Shown: positions 20,449 through 32,454 of the stretch, piece by piece | Position numbering within the stretch: position 1 is the first letter of the stretch | Layout of the letters: each line of letters starts with the position of its first letter | Assembly: GCA_035771165.1 (NCBI GenBank) | Contig: JAWNZC010000123.1 | Location: 248,001 to 312,000 of the forward strand | Source: Paragorgia papillata | Taxonomy: Eukaryota > Cnidaria > Anthozoa > Scleralcyonacea > Coralliidae | Direction: 5' to 3' | DNA: 64,000 nt | Notes under the pieces: model-generated | Told to the model about the DNA's origin: nothing | The model's database searches: none | Seen by the model: the letters and a program-made list of their open reading frames with translations, nothing else | Made by a program: the position numbers and the translations under genes

Positions 20449-20880
20449 TAGGGACCTCCTAACCCTAAGCTATGTTGGTCGGTATTACAGTACTGATTGT
20501 CAACCCCCTGGAGAAGAAGGATTGAATCTTGTAGCCAGCAATGAATTATCCGATTTCTTCCAGTTATATTTGATAGCTTCTTACAGTGGAGTTTTATTTC
20601 TCAAGTACATAAACATTCGAAGAAGGACAGATTATAATACATACGAAAAAGAATTTCAAAATAGCGGCCGCTATTATTTCTGGACCTAATGTGTTCGGTA
20701 TGATTCGCGACACTTTTTATTTTTTAAGAATCTTAAGCTATGTTGGTCGGATTATCGAAACTGTTTTGACTACAGCTGCTTTCCAACTGTGACAAGGTTA
20801 TTTTGTAGCCCAGATGAAGTTATCCTTTCTTTCCAGTATATTTCATAGCTTCTTATACAGTGGGACTATTTTCATTGAGG
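20449..20880. repeat. Diverged direct repeat pair (20465-20600 and 20728-20875)
   Basis: Both units share AAGCTATGTTGGTCGG, later TTGTAGCC and ATAGCTTCTTA...CAGTGG. They lie in the left arm of the Polinton-shaped element. No ORF. Confidence 0.6.
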
Positions 20881-21336
20881 CCCGGTCCTAAAACGTTCGG
20901 TGTTTAGTGGCAAACGGACTAGGCATTTGTTGTTTTTGCATCACATATCATGACCAAATGTTGCAAAGTCAGCATAATATCGTCCCGGCAAAGCGGGACG
21001 GGCCTCCGGAGTGTGTTTTTTTACATGAGAAAAAAAATTGTCTTGGATTTTTGCCAGTGATCCCGGAAGTTTCGCTGAGCGAACCGGGATTTGTTTTTGT
21101 TGGTTTGTGTTGTTGATTGTTTTTTTGGGAGGAATTTGGTTTGTGAGTCCAGGATAAAAAACGGTCCCCGGCAAACTTCTTTCCATATAAAACGCTTTCT
21201 GAACGGGATAGATAAGATAAGAGAGATATACATGCATTAGGGGTCATTTTAAGAGATTAACCGCGGCACAAACGTGCCCCCCCGAGAAAGGTCCATTAGC
21301 GTATTACCATAACCCGCCTCCCATGTCTACCCTAGA

Positions 21337-24300
21337 GTCTCTTTGGAGGAGGATGGAGAAAAGAGGAGAAAGAATAATTCCCGAGGAGAAAAGGGAGGAC
21401 CGGGAGGAGAAAGGATAGGAGGACCAAGAACATTTTTGAAAGGAGGAGGAGGAGGAGATAAAGAGGCATGGAGGTGGAGAAAGTCTTCCTAGGAATCAGA
21501 GCGAGGGAGGAGGAGATAAGGCAAGGAGGGAGAATTCGGAGGAGAAGGGAAGGAGGAGGAGAATCAGAGGAGGAACGGAGAAGGAGGAGGAGTGAGAAAG
21601 AACTTAAGAGGAAGGAGAGGTGGCTAAGAGGATGAGGAATGAGGTTAGGAGGAGGGGAGAAAGAGGAGGAGTGAGGCACTAAGAAAGAGGAGTGAATATT
21701 ATATTAGATAGGAGTCTTCTTCGAGGATTAGAGGAGTTAGAGCGGAAGAGGGAGGATGAGTAGGAGGAAAATAGGAGGAGGAGAAAGGAGTAAATAGGAG
21801 AAAAGGAGAAAGGAGGAGAGGAGGAAAGAAGGAGGAGGAGAACAGGTTGTAGGAGGAGATATGTAGAATATTTAAGGATGGAGAAAAAGTGGAGGAGGAA
21901 GGAATAGAGGAGGGAACTGTAGCAGGAGGAGTAAAGAAGACGTGGTTGGAGGAGGCGAGCTAAGAAAGGGGAGAGAAAGACCTGCGGCGGAGCGGCTTCC
22001 AGCTCTTGGCCCGAGCGACTGCGAGCCTCGCTCTGGTCTCCAAGGAGTATAAGTCCCTTAGGAGGAGGAGAAGAGGAGGCGGAGGAGGAGGAAGGAGGCG
22101 GAGAGGAGAAAGGAAGGAGAAAAGAGGAGGAGGAGGAGAAGAATGTATGAGGAGGAAGAGGAGGAGGAGGTAGCAGGAAGAGGAGGAGTAAGGAGGAGGA
22201 GAGAAGGAGAGGAGGAGGAGGAGGAGAAAGAGGAGGAGGAGAGAAAGGAGGAGAAAGAGGAGGAGGAGAGAGAAAGGAGTCGAGGAGGAGAAAGAAGGAA
22301 AGGAGGAGATAAGGAGGAGGAAAAAAGAAAGAGGAGGAAGAGAAAGGAGGAGAAAGAGGAGGAGGAGGAGGAGAAAGGAGGAGGGGGAGGGAAGGAGGAG
22401 GAAGAGGAGGAGGAGCGAGGAGAAAGAAGAGAGGAAGGAGAACAAAGGAGAAAGAGGTGGAGAAAAGGAGGAGGAGAAAGAGGAGGCGGAGAAAGGAGGA
22501 GCGAGGAGGAGAAAGAAGAAGGAGGAGGAGAAAGAAAGAGGGGAGAGGAGAAAGAGGAGGAAGAGGCTGAGAAGAGGATAGGTGAGAGAGGAGGAGGAGG
22601 AGGAGAGAGAAATGAAGGAGGAGGAGAAAGAGGAGGCGAGGAGGAGGAAAAGAGGAGGAGGAGGGAATAGGAGGAGAAAAGAAAGGAGGAGGACGGGCGG
22701 ATTGAAAGGACGAGAAAGAGGAGGAGGAGGAGAAAGAGTGAGGAGGAGGAGAAAGAGGAGAAAGAGGAGGAAGGAGTGAGAAGAGGAGGTGGAGAAGGAG
22801 GAGGAGGAGAAAGAAAGAAGGAGGGAGGGAGAAAAGAGGAGGAAAGAGGAGGAGGAGGTGTAGAAGAGGAGGAGGATGAGAAGAGGAGGAGGAGAAGAGG
22901 AGAAAGAGGAGGAGGAGGAGAAAGAAACAGGGAGGAGGAGGAGAAAGGAGGAGGATGGAGGTAGAGAAAAGAGGAGGCAGATGAGGAGGAGAAAAAGAGG
23001 AGGAGGAGAAGGAGGAGGAGGAGGAGAAAGAGGAGGAGGAGGAGTGAGAAATAGGAGAGGAGGAAGATAAGAGGAGGAGGAGGAGGAAAGAGGAGGAGGA
23101 GAATGAGGAGGAGGAGAAAGAGGAGGAGGAGGAAGGAGGAGAAAGAGGAGGAGGAAGGAGAAAGAGAGGAAAGGTGGAGGAGAAAAAGAAGGAGAAAGAG
23201 GAGGAGGAGAAAGAGGAGAGGAGGAGAAAGAGGAGGAGGAGGAGTAAAGAGGAAGGAGGGAGAAGGAGGAGGAAAGAGGAGAAGAGGAGGAGGAGGAGAA
23301 AGAGGAGGAGGAGGAGAAGAGGAGGAGGAGGAGAAGGAGGAGAAAGAGGAGGAGGAGGAGAAAGAGGAGGAGGAGAAAGAGGAGGAGAAAGAGGACGGAC
23401 GAGGAGGAGAAAAAAGGAGGAAGGGAAGCTGCGAGAAGGAGGAGAGGCAGGAGGAGGAGGAGAAAGAGGAGAGGGGAGGAGAAGGAGGGAGAAAGAGGAG
23501 GAGAAGGAGAAAGAGGAGGAGGAGGAGAAGGAGGAGGAGGAGGAGAAAGAGGAGGAGGAGGAGAAAGAGTGAGGAGGACCCTTAGGAGGAGGAAAGAGGA
23601 AGAAAGGGAGGATGGAGGAGAAAGAGGAGGAGGAGGTGGAGAAGAGGAAGAGGAGAAAGAGGTTGAGAGGGGAGAAAGAGGAGAAAAGTGAGGAGGAGGA
23701 GAAAGAGGAGGAAAGAGAAGGAGGAGAAAGAGGAGGATGGAGAGAAAAAGAGGAGGAGGAGGAGAAGGAGGAGAAGAGGAGGAGGAGGAGAAAGAGGGGA
23801 GAGGAGAAAGGGAGGAGAGAAAGGAGGAGGAGGAGGAGGAGGAGAAAAAGGAGGATGAGGAGGAGGAAAGAGGAGGAGGAGGAGGAGGTGGGAAGGAGGA
23901 AGAAGAGGAGGAGGAAAGGAGGAGGGAGGAGAAAGATAGAGGTAAGGGGGAGAAAGGAGGAGGAAGGAGGAGGAGAAAGAGGAGGAGGAGGAGAAGAGGT
24001 GGAGGATCCTCCTCCTCCGCCTCAAAGACCTCCTCTTTCTCCCTCCTCCTCACCTTCTCTTTGGAGGGGAGAAAAGAGGTGGAGGAGGAGAAGGAGGAGA
24101 AAGAGAGGAGGAGGAGAAAGAGAGGAGGGAGCAGATTGGAGGAGAGCGCCCCACTCGGAGAAAGAGAGAGGAGGAGGTGGAGCTAAAGAGGAGGAGAGAA
24201 TGACCCTTCTCGTGGAGGAGAAAGAGGATGGAGGAGGAGAAAGAGGAGGAGGCGAGGAGAAGGAAAAAAGGATAAGTGGAGGAGGAGGAGGAGAAATAGG

Positions 24301-25806
24301 AGGAGGAGTTGGAGAAAGAGGAGGAGGAGGAAGAAAGAGGAGAAAGAGGAGAACGAGAAGGAGGAAGGAGGAGAATGAAAAAGGAGATTTTTTTATGAGA
24401 AAGCGGAGAAAAGAGGAGGGAGGAGAAATTGGAGGCAGGGGAGAGGAGGAGGAGGAGAAAGAAGAGGTAAGAGGGAGAAAGAAAGAGAAAAGAGAGGAGG
24501 AGGAGAAAGAGGAGGCAGAAAGAGGAGGAGAAAGAAGGAGAAAGAGGAGGAGGAGATGGACGAGGAGGATGGAGGAGGTGGAGGAGAAAGAGGGAGGATG
24601 GAGCGAGAGATGGGGGGAGTCTTCTTAGTTGGAGAAAGAGGATTTCTTCAGGGAGATAGAGGAGGAGGAGGAGCAAAAGAGGAGGAGGAGGAGAATTGAG
24701 GAGAAAGAGGAGGAGGAGGAGAAAGAAAGAGGAGGAGGAGAAAGAGGAGGAGGAGAACAAGTCGATCGAGAGGAGAAAAAAAAGGAGGAAGAGCAGGAGA
24801 AAGAGGCGGGAGGAGAAAGAGGAGGAGAACAGGAAAGAGGAGGCGGAGAAGGAGGAGAAGAGGAGGAGATGGCGAAGTGCTCGAGGAGGAGGAGGAAGGA
24901 CCTTCTCGGGAGGAGGAGGAGAATTCCTCTTAAGAGGAGGAGGTGAGAAAGAGGAGGGAGGAAGGATGAAAGAGGAGGAGGAGGAGAAAGAGGAGGGAGG
25001 AGGAGGCAAAGAGGATGAGGAGGAGAAAGTGCTTTGCCTTTATAATTTCGAGGAAGGAGGAGAAAGGGAGGGAGGATCTTCTCGAAAGAAGTGATTCCTC
25101 ATCTAAGAGGAGGGAGGAGAAAGAAGGAAGAGAAGGAGGAGAAAGAGGAGGAGGAGGAGAGGAGGAGAAGGAGGAGACCTTACTCTGAGGAGAGGAAGAG
25201 GAGGAGAATATAGGAAGAACGGGAGGAGAAGTAGAGGACGAACTAGCGAGGAGGAGGAGGAGACACTTATGCTGGAGGAGGTGGAATATTCCTGAAAGAG
25301 GAGGAAGTGAGGTGGAGGGAGGGAAAAGAGGAGGAGGAGAATTTCTCTTTAGAGGAGGAGGAGGGAGAAAGTCTATTTTGGAGAGTGAGGAGGAGGAGAG
25401 GCCTTTAGGAGGACGAGGAGGAGAAAGACAGAGGAGGGAGGGAGGAGGAAGAGGAGGAGAGAACTTTTAAGGAGAAAGGGGAGGAGGACTTTTGGAGGAG
25501 GAAGATAAGAACTTAGGAGGAGGAGAAAGAGGATGAGGTAGAAGGAGAAAGAAGAGGTAGGAGGAGGAGGTTCGAAAACCAGGTGAGAAAGAGGAGAGGT
25601 GGGGAGAAAGAGGAGGAGGAGGAGAAGAAAGAGGAGGAAAGAGGAGGAGGAGGAGGAGAAAATGCAGAAAGAGGAGGAGGAGGAGGAAAGAGGAGGAGAG
25701 GTGGAAGAGGAGAAGGAGGAGGAGGAGGAGGAGAAAAGAGGAGGAGAAAGAGGGGGAGGAAGGAGGAGGAGTAAAAAGATGGAGGAGGAGGATGAGAAAG
25801 ATACCT
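21337..25806. repeat. About 4.4-kb polypurine tract of GGA/GAA/GAAAGAGGAGG units
   Basis: Almost pure purine on the plus strand, made of irregular GGAGGAGAAAGA-type units with short mixed islands. The long ORFs through it (up to 697 codons on the minus strand, Ser/Pro/Leu-only; Glu/Arg/Gly-only on the plus strand) are low-complexity artefacts. Mirror-symmetric purine tracts of this kind can form triplex (H-) DNA (known property). Islands match unique sequence further right in the same element (see findings). Confidence 0.95.
21981..22062. repeat. Inverted repeat arm flanking most of the polypurine tract (partner 25990-26105)
   Basis: The reverse complement (CTTGGAGACCAGAGCGAGGC, then GGCCAAGAGC) resembles 26010-26060 (CTTGAAGACCAGAGCC..., GAGCCAAGAGCC). 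The flanking purine/pyrimidine blocks are inverted as well (polypyrimidine 25845-25997). Confidence 0.65.
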
Positions 25807-25989
25807 AATTAATACGAAATTATTTAGAAATATTTATTCTGCTCATGCCTCTTCCTCCTACCTCCTCCTCCTCATCCTCCTGCCTCTTTCTCCTCACTCT
25901 CCTCTTTCTAATCCTCCTCCTCTTTTACTCTCTCCTCTTTCTACCTTCTGACCTCCTTCCTCCTCAGTCCTCCTCCTCTTTCTCCTCCT

Positions 25990-26105
25990 TCTATGGGACT
26001 AGGGGGCTGCTTGAAGACCAGAGCCGTGAGGGCTCGGAGTCTTCTCGGAGCCAAGAGCCGATTGATCGGAGACCGCTCAGACGGTCCCGCCCGGCAGGGC
26101 GACCT
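25990..26105. repeat. Right partner of the inverted arm at 21981-22062
   Basis: Preceded by a 150-bp polypyrimidine block, the inverse of the purine block right of 22062. Together they form a diverged inverted repeat around the tract. Confidence 0.6.
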
Positions 26106-27880
26106 TTCGCTATGGCCCCACACTGCTAATGATCGCCCAAACATACCCACGCATTAATACCTCAGCATGCCCCTTATTATCTCCTTTAAACCCACCAAAA
26201 AACAACTTCAATATTCTACACATATATGCAATAATTCCTTAGGCGTGTTTGGCTTCATTAGTAACATTTATATGAGTTTCTAATGGGCTTTTCTACTTTG
26301 TGTTCTACACGTACGTGAGTCTGATTTTTTTTATAAAACCACCAAACCATAGCATCGAATTGTTTAACCAAGCTCTGTATTATTCCGAAGTTGACTCATA
26401 ATCGATCCAAATATCTAATAAAATATTCACATACAATGGTTTTCGTTGCTATGTGACCAGTGTTAATACGTTTTTAAACCCCTTAGCTCACGGCTTTTCG
26501 ATATGATTCCTCTCAACTATCTTAAGTTCTTCTTATATACGCTTAACGGTGATTGCTCATTCTTTTATATCTTCTCACGATTTCTTTCACTTATAAATAA
26601 GGGTCGTAAGCACGCAATGATTTCTAGGAGGACTTATTCTGTTATTGAATTTTTTAACATGCCCCCACATACTGCTGACTGTCGATCAGTAAGTAATGTG
26701 CATAATGAAAATTTTGGTTAATTTCATATTACTTTTATAAGTCGATCGAGCATATCAATCTTTTTGAATAATGACGATCTTCGGGAATTAGTCGGAGAGC
26801 TAACGGTTATGACGTATTACACGGGGGGGTTGAGTAACAGCTAGTGGGGGCGAGGGTCACAAAAAGGAGCCTGTGGACGATATGAAGGAACGCCGACGCG
26901 GTTTCGCTTTAAATGGTAACACTGCTAATGACCTTCTCGCCTAGACTTGCCCAAGCGTTTAATCCTCTTTAATGAACCCCCTAATGAGTTTCTCTTTTGT
27001 CTCATGCACGATTTTGCATCTGAGGATAAATATGCAAATATCAAGCTTTGTAACAGATAAGCGTAGCAACGCTTTCAAATAATAAATTGCTTTGCCTTGG
27101 TTATTATTTCGACATTTAAAACCGTTCTTTTCACGCGAGACTTCTCGAAGTGATTCCTCATCTAAAATATATCTTAATTATTTTTACGATATCTTGACTT
27201 GCTTGTATAAACGAGCGGTTTAGTTAGACAATGATTACTACGGATGAATTACTCTGTTTGAATATTTAGGTTCTAACCTTTAATATAATATTTCATGATA
27301 TGTTAATTAAGTAGAATTTACCTCAAGTTATCTCTGGCACAACTTCAGACACTTATGCTGCTTCTCAAAACACTCTATATTCCTCCAAACCAGGTTTTAA
27401 GGTTTTAAAAATATAAAGTGTCTCTATCAATTTCTCTTTAATTCCTTGTGAAAAACGTCTATTTTGTTAGAGTTTATTGTACGCATGCTCTGTATGCTTA
27501 TATGTCCCACAATTGCTAACTGGGTAGTGGATAAAAAAAAAATGGAAAACGTAATTTTTATTTATTACTTTTAAGGGGAACATAAGTCGAGATGCCTTTT
27601 TGATAATGACGTAACTTCTGGATAATCCAATCGGAGAGCTATCGGATATGACGTAGTGAAAACCAGGGGGTTGAGTAACAGCTAGGTTTTAGGGGGTTGG
27701 ATAAAAGTTAGGGTCAGGAGGTCCCGAAGGAGCCTGAGAATGAATGACGTATGCATAAATAATGAGGTTAGGGTTAGGAGGTCTCAAAGGAGCCTGAGGA
27801 AGATATTGATAGAGCTCATTAAAAATTCAATTTACCTAATTAATTAATTATGAATCCGCCATATGGGGGGTATTACTACT
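26106..27880. other. Right arm of the Polinton-shaped element; no gene
   Basis: Contains a diverged direct repeat (26755-26890 and 27595-27735; both share CGGAGAGCTA, ATGACGTA, GGGGGTTGAGTAACAGCTAG, GGAGCCTG) and the terminal inverted repeat. Short AT-rich ORFs are not convincing. Confidence 0.6.
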
Positions 27881-29400
27881 ACAAGGACTGGAACGATACC
27901 TACAAACCAAATTTTGAAGCCGTCATGGAGGCTGACATGCAGGGCAGCCCCAGTCCTCTTTATATGCAAGAAAATCTTTATTTCATCTGAACAGTCAAAA
28001 GAAATCAAACAGTGTTTTAAATGCATCAAAGATAAAAAATATATGTGGTCTTACAATGATTTCACCAAAAGTTATGTTTGTGGAGAGTTATTCATAAGAG
28101 CAAAGGCACAGCGGACAGGGTGGTTTGCTAGAATTCAAATTTTTACAAAAAAAAATAAAAATAAAGACGAAATAAATACTAAAATAGATAACCTGAATTT
28201 TTGTCAGGAAGTTTCCATCAGTGCAAGCAAAATCGTGCCTTTGTTTGGCAATTATAATTCCTCTTCAATCTATTTTTGCCAGCAAACATACCTCAGACAG
28301 AAAGGACAATGATTCTGTGTTACATAACTATAGCTTCGTTATATCATAATTCTAAAGAAGTTCAACTACAAAAAAATAAAATATTCTCGCTGGGCATTGT
28401 TCTGTTTTCTACCGCTCTCTTGGACGTTGGTCAGAGTTCATGTGTTGCCCCCAGCAGGCCGGAAATGGCTTCACCCAATCATAGGGCCGACCTCTGATGG
28501 AATGGTATCGTTCCTAGTCTTTATATAGAGTTCACTGGTTGGAAATTACGAAATAGTTTTTTTAAACAATCATATATGACGAGAGTGAAATATTTGCCAG
28601 AAAAAATGGTTTGAGCTAAAATGTACATTTAATATTACCATGGAAAAAGACCAATAGAAAGAAGGACTAACAAGAGATGTGGCTGCACGAGAAAAAGACA
28701 AACAAAATAAATACGACTTTAAAGAACCACTGAAAAAAAGCCTAAAAATTAATACGATAATAGGTACCGAAAACGATGCCGAAAAAAAAAAATGTAACTG
28801 ACAGAAGAAGGATGTGTCCTGAAACTGTTCAAAGCCGGTAAAGAATTTTGCTCTGGTGTATTCTACATAACTCGAGATGGAACGATGAAGAGCTTTTTAG
28901 ATCATGAAGAGAACTGAATGATGCCTTGTCATATTTATGTGTCAACAACGTAAAAAGTAAGAAACCGCGAAAGTCGAACGAGAAAAACAATCCGAAAAGG
29001 CTAGACTGAATTGGCAGTGTTTGTGGTGACAAAAGCAGTAGAAAGTTTAACGGTAGGAGATTCGTATTTACCAGTTTAGCGGAATTAAAACGGAAGAAAT
29101 CTTGAAAATGAAAATTAATATAAATAATATATTGTCTAGAATTGTCTTTGAACGCTAGGACGTTGACATTGTGTCTTTTCTTGGCAACTGTTTTTTTAAT
29201 ATTGACTTTGCATGTTCTTTCGGTGTGTCAATACATGACTACAGATGAACCTTGCTAACTAATTTTCTGGGATGTTTTCTGATATGATCTCTGTGTCATT
29301 AATATAACAAAAAACAGAAATTATGAGGGGGGGGGGGGGGAGTGGGGTTAAAAAATGCATATAAAGCGGGCGAGGGGTTGTTGCGTTCATGTATTTCTAG

Positions 29401-29738
29401 TAAATATTTATTCTGGAGGTTTGCCCCAAAAGCAAAATGCTTATCTAAGGGGGTTCACATCCAATACAGATTTTACATTTTTTTTTTAAAAGAAATAACA
29501 CAAAAGGCAGGAACACATACATACATAACAAGATTACAGACAAAAATAAATATTGGCTAAACTTTAGTCAGGGAGAAGCGATCAGTACTCAATATGAATT
29601 GTTGAACAGTACGAAACATATTACAATTATCTTCATAACTTAAATCTTCAGAGCCATTTAAAATAGAATGAAGTTTTAGTAAGAAAAACAACACGCTGAG
29701 CAGCAAACCAGGGACACAATAAAAAGTAATGCTTTACC
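29401..29738. other. Flank of the nested stack; no gene seen
   Basis: AT-rich sequence following Helitron Y; the short ORFs have no recognisable domain. Confidence 0.4.
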
Positions 29739-32454
29739 ACAGAATAGGAAATGAACAGAAGGCCCACTCGGGGGTGCAACCAGTGGGTGCAACATTTCCT
29801 CGTTTTTTAGTGCGCATGCGTTGCGTCCGCCATTACTCTGACCAGAAACATGTCGCTGGAATAACAAGGAGTGTATAGCGAAAAGTGACGCTAGGGCCAT
29901 CAAAAGGCCTTGTACGCCAAACTGCGTGGACGATCGTGTTTTTTTTCAGCCAGAACTGTTTTTGAAAAGAAGGTAAGAAGCTAGTTTTTACTTGTTAACC
30001 AGTAGCAAAAGTGTTTTTTCTTGCGGAGAATTCAGTAATGTTTAGTGAGGGTTGGCGAGGTCGGGTTTGGTCACCGCACAACTGGTCAAGTTGCATGTGT
30101 CGCATATAAATCGCAATGGCACATTGAACTAAAGTCGAATTAAATCAGCATGATTAACATGGTTATGCTTTTGCATAATTTCTGGAGTCTGTAAGCTGAT
30201 ATTTTATTATTGCAGAATAGCACTGTAGGCTTGTTTATTAACTATTATTGTGTGCACTTTTTACTCTTTAAACCGCTTGGTATCTGTTTTAAAAGAAAGT
30301 GAATTACAAATTCCCAAGGCCTAGAACATGGGAACATGTTTGGGTTGTGAACTTTTAAATTTTAGGGTTCACAGTCACTTCATAATGTGTCCTGACGATT
30401 AATGTGATCATACTTACAGAATTCAAATTATTAAAAGCCAACTTTTACCTCATGTTTCATCTGATTTTACAACACATCAAAGGAGGTTAAATAACATCAG
30501 ATCAAACACTTCAGATCAAATCTTCTCTATAATATGTTAATACAAGCCTTGTGTAATTGTGTATGTTATTTTTGCACATGTCAGTTGGGTACTATGAACT
30601 GAATGTGATAATATTGTTTCTTTAACTCTAGGTGATGAATGTCCTGTTTTGTTCTACTCTATTTCAGCTTGACAATACATTAATTAAGAAAAATACTTCA
30701 GCTCTAAAAGTGATTTTGTATTGTAGTAGCACATGTAAATAGAATCATATTTTAGAAATTGCAGTGCATGATATATACATGTATTTCTATGTTAATAATA
30801 ATCATTAAATCTGTATAAAAACATTAGGAATTGTTTTACTTCAGTCCTCTTGTATTTATATTGTGATGTGTGAAAGTATTACTAAAAATAAAGCTGTAAA
30901 AATGGAAAACCATTATATTGCTGCATGCAGTGACCTCACTGACTGTATCTGGTATGAATGCAAAAGCAGTCCATCAGTACACAGCACTCTTTAGAGGTGG
31001 TACTATATCAAAGACTTCAGAAGGCAGTTTATAAATAGAACTCATAAAATAAGAAATTCATTGCTAGAATTAATGTCTTATGCTTTTTACACCAGAAAAT
31101 TTTACTTGTCAAGGGGAAACCCACCAATGAGAAATGGTTAACCTTCATGCAACTCTTCCTCAGGTGGAATCTGATGTTGAAAATAGTGACAATGTCCTAA
31201 GTGATGTTCACTTTTAGTATTTGTTTTTGTAACAATTTTTAATTAGCTGGTGTTTTCAGCCTGATATTTGTGATACAAACCATAACACAGGAATAGTGTA
31301 ATGTGGTCTAGCTGTGATAGTCATATTCCAATTATTTATCTATAAATTTACGTTTTATTGTCAGAACATTTGGGAAGAAGGCAGGGGGATGCATATTTCT
31401 GCTTAGAAATTAAATAACTAAGAACATTTTCAACAAAACTTATTTGCATTGCATGCAACTGATGTTCTCCAATGAATTCCATGTGGTATTAAAGTGTATA
31501 ATTAAGGTGGAACAGTATGCTCTATGACATTACATACAAGAAATTCAAGTTTTTCATGACAGAAAATCAGATAAACAAATCACAAGAAACTGGGAGAAGA
31601 ACTGTAAGTTTCACACTTGTGAAGAATTGAGACCAGCATGTGCACTGGATATTTTATATTTGGATATATATACGGTATATAAAATAATATTTACATTGTG
31701 GCAACATTTGAATGGGAATAACACTGCAGCAATAAAATAGAAGATACTGTACATTTCTAACACATTATATTCAAATGCAAAATCAAAGGCAAAACAAATT
31801 CATTCATCATTACTAAAATACTACTGGTTCCATGTTTGGTAATATTAAAACTGAAATACAGTAGGAAATGAAGCACGGGCGATCTTGTTCTCTTTCAAAT
31901 ATAAACTCACGATAAATAGGCAACTTAATGTTCAACATATTTACCGAGAAAAGCTGTAAAGCCTTGGCAACAAAACCAATTTATGCAAAAGCCGTGTAAA
32001 CAGCTAATAACTTCAAATCATAAAGCATACTGTATTGGCTGTCTTATAAATACTTGCGGACTCGTCTAGTCGACTGGAGAAGGATCAGTTAAAATAGCTT
32101 TAAATGTTCTTAATCGGCTTCTAAGCAGTAGATTCTACGTCCCCTACCTTCTTCTTAAATGTCCTCGCCATAAAACTTTAATCTACGAACGAAGTTTCGA
32201 GATATGACCATTTTAGAGCAGATAACCCGCTCAGCGTCCTGGGATGAAAGTTGACACAGTTTATATCTGAGTTTCTTTACATATTGTCGACCTACTGGTG
32301 GCCAGAGTAATGCGTCGCTCGAATTTCCGGCATGCGTGACGCGACCTGCGCGAGGACGAAAACTTCAAAGGTTCCGACGCGAGTGGGCCACTGATCTCAA
32401 ATGAGTATTATTTGAGATCAGTGGAGTGGGTCTTCTGTTCATTTCCTATTCTGT
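29739..32454. mobile_element. Candidate non-autonomous element with about 30-bp inverted ends
   Basis: Left end ACAGAATAGGAAATGAACAG, then AAGGCCCACT; the right end (32431-32454 and before) is its inverse. A hairpin (CCACTGATCTCAAATGAG and its inverse) at about 32391-32426 interrupts the right end. No target duplication found and no coding capacity; superfamily unknown. Confidence 0.5.

Larger units (their letters stand above)
19652..27880. mobile_element. Polinton-shaped non-autonomous element without capsid or polymerase genes, 8229 bp
   Basis: Left end AGTAGTAATACCCCCC, right end the inverse; similarity continues over at least 120 bp (GGCGGATTCATAATTA, GGTAAATTGA, TCTTCCTCAGGCTCC), with a likely insertion at about 19767-20447 in the left arm. 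It starts AG and ends CT, with flanking ATAAGG (19646-19651) and ACAAGG (27881-27886), a 6-bp duplication with one change. AG...CT long inverted ends with 6-bp duplications are Polinton hallmarks. The 26528-26605 segment resembles 7526-7594 in the coding Polinton. No real gene inside; the core is polypurine repeat. Confidence 0.65.
19627..28537. mobile_element. hAT element inserted in Helitron Y, itself split by a Polinton-shaped element
   Basis: Begins CAGTGAACTCTATATA and ends TATATAGAGTTCACTG, the same family as 54339-55320. Flanks are GTTGGATT (19619-19626) and GTTGGAAA (28538-28545), an 8-bp duplication with two differences. hAT body sequence is 19627-19651 and 27881-28537; the rest is the insertion 19652-27880. 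Confidence 0.8.
14560..29400 (+). mobile_element. Helitron-like element 'Y', outermost element of a nested stack
   Basis: Begins TCCCCGAGCCCGG after AA and ends ...TTCATGTATTTCTAG before T. Family pieces of Y are 14560-14749, 19607-19626 and 28538-29400; together they align in order with the inverted copy 35053-36213. Everything between is later insertion. The asymmetric ends (5' TC, 3' CTAG) and lack of inverted repeats fit Helitrons; no Rep/helicase is present and I did not find a clear canonical 3' hairpin, so the superfamily is inferred. Confidence 0.7.

Noticed and set aside
20941..21247. Overlapping minus-strand ORFs of 70-98 codons
   Set aside because: They start and stop without conserved features in three overlapping frames of the Polinton-shaped element's left arm.
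21960..24053. 697-codon minus-strand ORF and several plus-strand ORFs of 130-340 codons
   Set aside because: They read only Ser/Pro/Leu/Phe or Glu/Arg/Gly/Lys from polypurine repeat; there is no domain, and open frames are expected because such repeats lack stop codons.
28829..29032. 67-codon ORF, repeated inverted at 35457-35642
   Set aside because: Conserved only because it lies in two copies of the Helitron-like element; frame differences and short length argue against coding.
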